A DNA stretch of 8,199 nucleotides from an uncultured Peptococcaceae bacterium (lineage in GTDB: Bacteria > Bacillota > Dehalobacteriia > UBA4068). The notes under the pieces were generated by a model. It was not told the DNA's origin. It made no database searches and saw only the letters and a program-made list of their open reading frames with translations. Of this stretch, positions 5,822-8,199 are shown in pieces (position 1 is the stretch's first letter; the number at the start of each line of letters is the position of its first letter). The translations under genes and the position numbers were made by a program. Location of the stretch: contig CAMZIS010000043.1 of NCBI GenBank assembly GCA_947307285.1, positions 1-8,199 on the forward strand, given 5' to 3'.

Positions 5822-5827
5822 TATAAT
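5822..5827 (+). promoter_or_regulatory. Candidate -10 box upstream of the recombinase gene
   Basis: A consensus TATAAT lies 135 bases before the recombinase start; no convincing -35 accompanies it. If used, the transcript would first cross the hairpin and T-tract at 5873-5895, giving a possible attenuation point. Expression of skin recombinases is normally sporulation-controlled, but I see no clear sporulation sigma promoter here. Confidence 0.3.
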
Positions 5828-5872
5828 AAAACGACATATCATCGGAAAAACCGTTCTTTCCGTATCGCCTTC

Positions 5873-5896
5873 CCGCCCGCGCCGGCGGTTTTTTTG
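5873..5896 (+). terminator. Hairpin with seven-T tract before the recombinase gene
   Basis: CCGCC (5873-5877) pairs with GGCGG (5884-5888), directly followed by seven T (5889-5895). A competing longer-range pairing exists between AAAAACCG (5846-5853) and CGGTTTTT (5886-5893). It could be the real terminator of the Lrp-type transcript or an attenuator in the recombinase leader. Confidence 0.55.
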
Positions 5897-5961
5897 TTCC
5901 GCTTCATCCCGGCCGCCCTTCCCGCATAGTAAAAAGCAGACCGCTTCTTTCGGAGGCGCCC

Positions 5962-7020
5962 ATGAAGGAAGAAAAGGAAGCACGGCCCCTTGCCATCTAT
6001 TCCCGCAAATCCCGCTTCACCGGGCGGGGGGAGAGCATCGAGAACCAGGTGGAGATGTGCCGTCGTTGTCTGGCTTCCCGCTTCGGCCCGGAAGCTGCGG
6101 CAGCGGCCCTGGTCTATGAGGACGAAGGTTATTCCGGCGGCAATCTGGAGCGGCCGCGCTTCAAACGCATGATGAGCGACGCTGTATGTCTCCCGTTTCG
6201 GGCCATAGCCGTGTACCGGCTGGACCGCATCAGTCGCAATATCGGCGATTTTGCCCGCCTCATCCAGGAGCTGGACCGTCTGGACGTCGCTTTCATCTCC
6301 GTCAAAGAGCAGTTCGACACCTCTTCGCCCCTGGGCCGGGCCATGATGTATATCTCCTCCGTCTTTTCCCAGCTGGAGCGGGAGACCATTGCCGAACGCA
6401 TCCGCGACAACATGCGGGAGCTGGCCAAAAGCGGCCGCTGGCTGGGCGGGGTCACGCCCACCGGCTTCGCGTCGCAAAGCTTTACTCTGGAAACTGCTGA
6501 CGGCAAAGTAAAGCGCTGCTGCCGCCTGCGGGAAGTGCCGGAGGAGATGGCCGTCGTCCGGCTGATCTTCTCCGTCTTCCTGGAAACGCAGTCCCTGACC
6601 CGGACCGAAGCTGAGCTTAATCGGCGGGGCTGCCTGGGCAAAAAAGGCCGCGGTTTTACCCGTTTCACGGTCAGGGCCATCCTGACCAATCCGGTCTACC
6701 TGCGGGCCGACGCGGAGGCTTACGCCTATTTGCGGGCGGGCGAAGCCGCTCTTTTTTCCGGCCCCGAGGAATTCGACAGCGTCCGCGGCGTCATGGTCTA
6801 CAACCGCACCCTGCAGCAGCCGGGCAGGGCCCATCAAATCAAGCCCATGACGGAGTGGATCGTGGCCGTGGGGCAGCATCCCGGGGTGATCCCGGGCCGG
6901 GACTGGGTGGCGGTCCAGCAGATACTGGCCGGCAACCGCCGCCGTTGCGGACGCGGAGGGGACGCGGCTGCTGCCGCCCCGGGACCGGCCGCGCGGGCCT
7001 TATGTGAGTATAGCAAATGA
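5962..7020 (+). CDS. Serine site-specific recombinase, skin-element type, C-terminally short
   Basis: A serine recombinase of 352 residues that cuts and rejoins DNA through a phosphoserine link. The catalytic domain opens with AIYSRKSRFTGRGESIENQV (11-30), where S17 is the expected nucleophile. It continues with YEDEGYSGG, YRLDRISRN (85-93, catalytic arginines) and the long helix starting SPLGRAMMYISSVF (122 on). The PF07508-like recombinase domain covers about 155-320 (GGVTPTGF; LTNPVYL; DWVAVQQIL). From memory, this sequence style resembles the recombinase of the Clostridioides difficile skin element. Start: GGAGG at 5952-5956, five bases before ATG. Relatives usually have about 500 residues with a zinc ribbon and coiled coil. 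Here both are absent, and the last 25 residues are arginine- and alanine-rich and look random. The TGA stop lies within the presumed crossover site. The protein may be inactive, or may need confirmation as a functional short form. Confidence 0.88.
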   Translation: MKEEKEARPLAIYSRKSRFTGRGESIENQVEMCRRCLASRFGPEAAAAALVYEDEGYSGGNLERPRFKRMMSDAVCLPFRAIAVYRLDRISRNIGDFARLIQELDRLDVAFISVKEQFDTSSPLGRAMMYISSVFSQLERETIAERIRDNMRELAKSGRWLGGVTPTGFASQSFTLETADGKVKRCCRLREVPEEMAVVRLIFSVFLETQSLTRTEAELNRRGCLGKKGRGFTRFTVRAILTNPVYLRADAEAYAYLRAGEAALFSGPEEFDSVRGVMVYNRTLQQPGRAHQIKPMTEWIVAVGQHPGVIPGRDWVAVQQILAGNRRRCGRGGDAAAAAPGPAARALCEYSK

Positions 7021-7375
7021 AATACTGATGCACCTGCGCAGCATCAGGCACCAGCGGACCGAGGTCTCCCTGCAGGACCCGGTGGGCACGGACAAGGAGG
7101 GCAATGACGTGACCCTGGAGGAGATCATCGGCAGCCGTGAGGCCACGGTGGCGGAAACGGTGGAAGCGGAAGAGGACCGCCGGGCGCTTTTGACCTGTCT
7201 GCCGGTACTGGACGAAAAGGAAAGCTTCATCATCCGCCTGCGCTACGGTCTGGGCGGCAGGGAGCGCCGCACCCAGCGGCAGGTGGCGTCCCAGCTGGGC
7301 ATCTCCCGTTCCTATGTGTCCCGCCTGGAGAAAAAGGCCATCGACAAGCTGCGGCGGGCCGTGGACGGTGAATGA
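7004..7375 (+). CDS. sigK: C-terminal half of sporulation sigma factor SigK (SpoIIIC-like)
   Basis: This encodes the second half of the mother-cell sporulation sigma factor that directs late gene expression with RNA polymerase. From the junction it reads NEILMHLRSIRHQRTEVSLQ, then DPVGTDKEGNDVTLEEIIG (region 3), then region 4 with the helix-turn-helix TQRQVASQLGISRSYVSRLE (90-109). The DPxGxDKEGN stretch points to SigK rather than SigE, which has a different sequence there. Regions 1.2 and 2, needed for -10 recognition and promoter melting, are missing. GTG 7004 is the only in-frame start before the junction and has no ribosome binding site; ATG 7028 is an alternative. The frame is otherwise intact, so it is either made functional by excision of an element to the left, or is a fairly recent relic. 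The N-terminal half was not found in this window. Confidence 0.85.
   Translation: MSIANEILMHLRSIRHQRTEVSLQDPVGTDKEGNDVTLEEIIGSREATVAETVEAEEDRRALLTCLPVLDEKESFIIRLRYGLGGRERRTQRQVASQLGISRSYVSRLEKKAIDKLRRAVDGE
7016..7020 (+). other. Presumed skin-type attachment (crossover) site AATGA in sigK
   Basis: From this pentamer onward the sequence reads as SigK codons (AAT GAA ATA CTG ATG CAC for NEILMH). Just upstream the same frame (PRGPYVSIA) no longer resembles SigK, where a cysteine-isoleucine-glutamate stretch is expected before NE. In B. subtilis the skin element recombines within a repeated AATGA at this codon position of sigK (recalled from the literature). The pentamer also supplies the recombinase stop codon (7018-7020). 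Confidence 0.65.
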
Positions 7376-7604
7376 AATATTCTATTCATGCATCTTATTT
7401 ATATAAGCAAGCGGCATAGCTCCACTTAAAGCAAGTGAAAAATATGACCAGCTAACCGGTTATAGTATTGACTAACAAAGGGATTTGACAATAAGGCGCA
7501 GAATTTTATTCAGACAACATAATAGCAGCGACTGTCATATCATCGCCCGTCAGGTCTCTTATCAGCCGGCAGCCGCCATCGCGGCAGAGTTTTAGGAGGT
7601 GCTT
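7376..7604 (+). promoter_or_regulatory. Intergenic region with candidate promoter of the proline racemase family gene
   Basis: TTGACA (7485-7490) is a consensus -35, with TATTCA (7507-7512) as a modest -10 at 16-base spacing. A second TTGACT lies at 7468-7473. The expected leader is about 85 bases and ends in AGGAGGT (7594-7600). The first part (7376-7440) holds only small hairpins (ATGAA with TTCAT; CTTAT-TTAT-ATAAG; CACTT with AAGTG) with no T-tract, so I see no clear terminator for the sigK fragment. Confidence 0.45.
7506..7604 (-). pseudogene. Possible 3' remnant of a PP2C/SpoIIE-like phosphatase gene
   Basis: Read on the minus strand, the leader of the proline racemase family gene encodes LLKLCRDGGCRLIRDL, then TGDDMTVAAIMLSE and a TAA stop (7506-7508). 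The DDMTV stretch (7530-7544) about ten residues before the stop is the hallmark of the C-terminus of PP2C/SpoIIE-type serine phosphatases. Upstream of this the minus strand is antisense to the racemase gene, so the rest of the phosphatase is missing. It may be a short relic left by rearrangement next to the sigK junction, or a chance match; about 33 codons is too little to decide. Confidence 0.3.
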
Positions 7605-8199
7605 ATGAGCAATATCCACCCCAAGCTGGACTATGGGCAATTCGTCCAGGTCCTGAAGGCTGTAGACACCCATACCGAAGGGGAGTTCACCCGGGTGGTC
7701 TACGACGGCTTCCCTGAACCCCAGGGCCGCACTATGCTGGAGAAAAAGCAGTGGTTCGCCGAGCACTGCGACCATCTGCGCCGGGCGCTGATGCACGAGC
7801 CCCGGGGCCATCACGACACCATGGGCGCCATCCTCTGCCAGCCGGTGCACGAGGAATGCTCCTATGGCGTGATCTTTATCGATACCGGCGGTTTCCTGAA
7901 CATGTGCGGTCACGGCACCATCGGCGTGACCACCATGCTGATCGACTGCGGCCTCATCCCCGACCTCACCGAGCCTTATACCGAAGTGGCGCTGGACATG
8001 CCCGCCGGCATCGTCCGCGTGCGGGCGGAGGTGAAAAACGGCAAAGCCGTTTCCGTTTCCCTGGTCAACGTGCCCGCCTTCCTCTATAAGGCCGATCAGA
8101 AGGTCACGGTGGACGGGCGGGAGATCAGCTGCGACATCTCCTTCGGCGGCAGCTTCTTCGCCCTGGTGGACGCCCACAAGAATCTGGGCATCGACCATC
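7605..8199 (+). CDS. Proline racemase family enzyme (3' end outside window)
   Basis: The first 198 residues of a cofactor-independent proline racemase / hydroxyproline epimerase family enzyme, cytosolic, interconverting L and D (or cis and trans) forms of proline or hydroxyproline through two catalytic cysteines. ATG 7605 follows TAGGAGGT closely. Motifs in order: AVDTHTEGEFTRVVYDG (19-35), EPRGHHDTMGAIL (65-77), and MCGHGTIG (100-107) with the first catalytic cysteine, C101. The frame stays open to the last base. The second catalytic position lies beyond the window; it would separate racemases and epimerases (cysteine) from trans-3-hydroxyproline dehydratases (threonine). Proline racemase feeds D-proline reductase in Stickland-fermenting clostridia, which would fit the amino acid genes here, but no reductase gene is visible. 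The gene follows the sigK fragment in the same direction with a separate promoter candidate. Confidence 0.93.
   Translation, partial: MSNIHPKLDYGQFVQVLKAVDTHTEGEFTRVVYDGFPEPQGRTMLEKKQWFAEHCDHLRRALMHEPRGHHDTMGAILCQPVHEECSYGVIFIDTGGFLNMCGHGTIGVTTMLIDCGLIPDLTEPYTEVALDMPAGIVRVRAEVKNGKAVSVSLVNVPAFLYKADQKVTVDGREISCDISFGGSFFALVDAHKNLGIDH

Noticed and set aside
5839..6879. 346-codon open frame on the minus strand across the recombinase gene
   Set aside because: Antisense shadow of a gene with catalytic motifs; no recognisable domain of its own.
7016..7379. Nine-base direct repeat AATGAAATA at 7016-7024 and 7371-7379, flanking the sigK fragment
   Set aside because: The first copy is explained by conserved SigK codons and the second by the end of the gene and its stop codon. 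Without a longer match I treat it as chance, not as a pair of attachment sites.
7506..8198. Minus-strand open frame as a complete gene
   Set aside because: Most of it is antisense to the proline racemase family gene with its MCGHGTIG motif. Only the last 33 or so codons look protein-like, so only those are reported, as a tentative remnant.
1..8199. tRNA, rRNA, CRISPR array or insertion sequence
   Set aside because: No cloverleaf-like sequence, no rRNA segment, no regularly spaced repeats, and no transposase or terminal inverted repeats were found by reading.

Overview
This window looks like chromosomal DNA of a Gram-positive-lineage anaerobe (Bacillota; Clostridia or a sporulating Negativicute). 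The support is the strong AGGAGG-type ribosome binding sites, GC-rich genes with third positions mostly C or G, AT-rich intergenic DNA, a DUF815 ATPase, and above all the 3' half of a sporulation sigma factor of the SigK type. The genus cannot be named from this sequence. The transporters, an Lrp/AsnC regulator and a proline racemase family enzyme suggest an amino-acid-using lifestyle (inference).

Layout, all principal genes on the + strand. 1-1119: 3' part of a DUF815 AAA+ ATPase with a strong terminator. 1338-2539: a 24-codon membrane micro-ORF translationally coupled (GTGA overlap) to a YkvI-family membrane transporter, ending in a second strong terminator. 2540-3043: a long AT-rich regulatory region. 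3044-4693: a sodium-coupled NSS-family transporter and its 40-residue MetS-like single-span small subunit, with a terminator. 4694-5024: regulatory DNA that repeats a 16-bp motif found upstream of the NSS gene. 5025-5144: an unrecognised 39-residue single-span micro-protein with an excellent ribosome binding site. 5289-5759: an Lrp/AsnC regulator with a dyad in its promoter region.

5962-7375 is the most notable part. A serine recombinase resembling the skin-element recombinases runs directly into the C-terminal half of SigK. The reading frames meet at AATGA (7016-7020), inside the SigK stretch NEILMHLR, where skin elements interrupt sigK in Bacillus subtilis. The recombinase stop codon lies inside this pentamer. 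The window therefore appears to hold one end of a skin-like, developmentally excised element, or an eroded relic of one. The recombinase lacks the zinc-ribbon and coiled-coil tail usual in its family, and the N-terminal half of sigK is not in the window.

7376-8199: an intergenic region whose minus strand carries a short PP2C/SpoIIE-like C-terminal remnant (tentative), followed by the 5' part of a proline racemase family gene that runs off the window.
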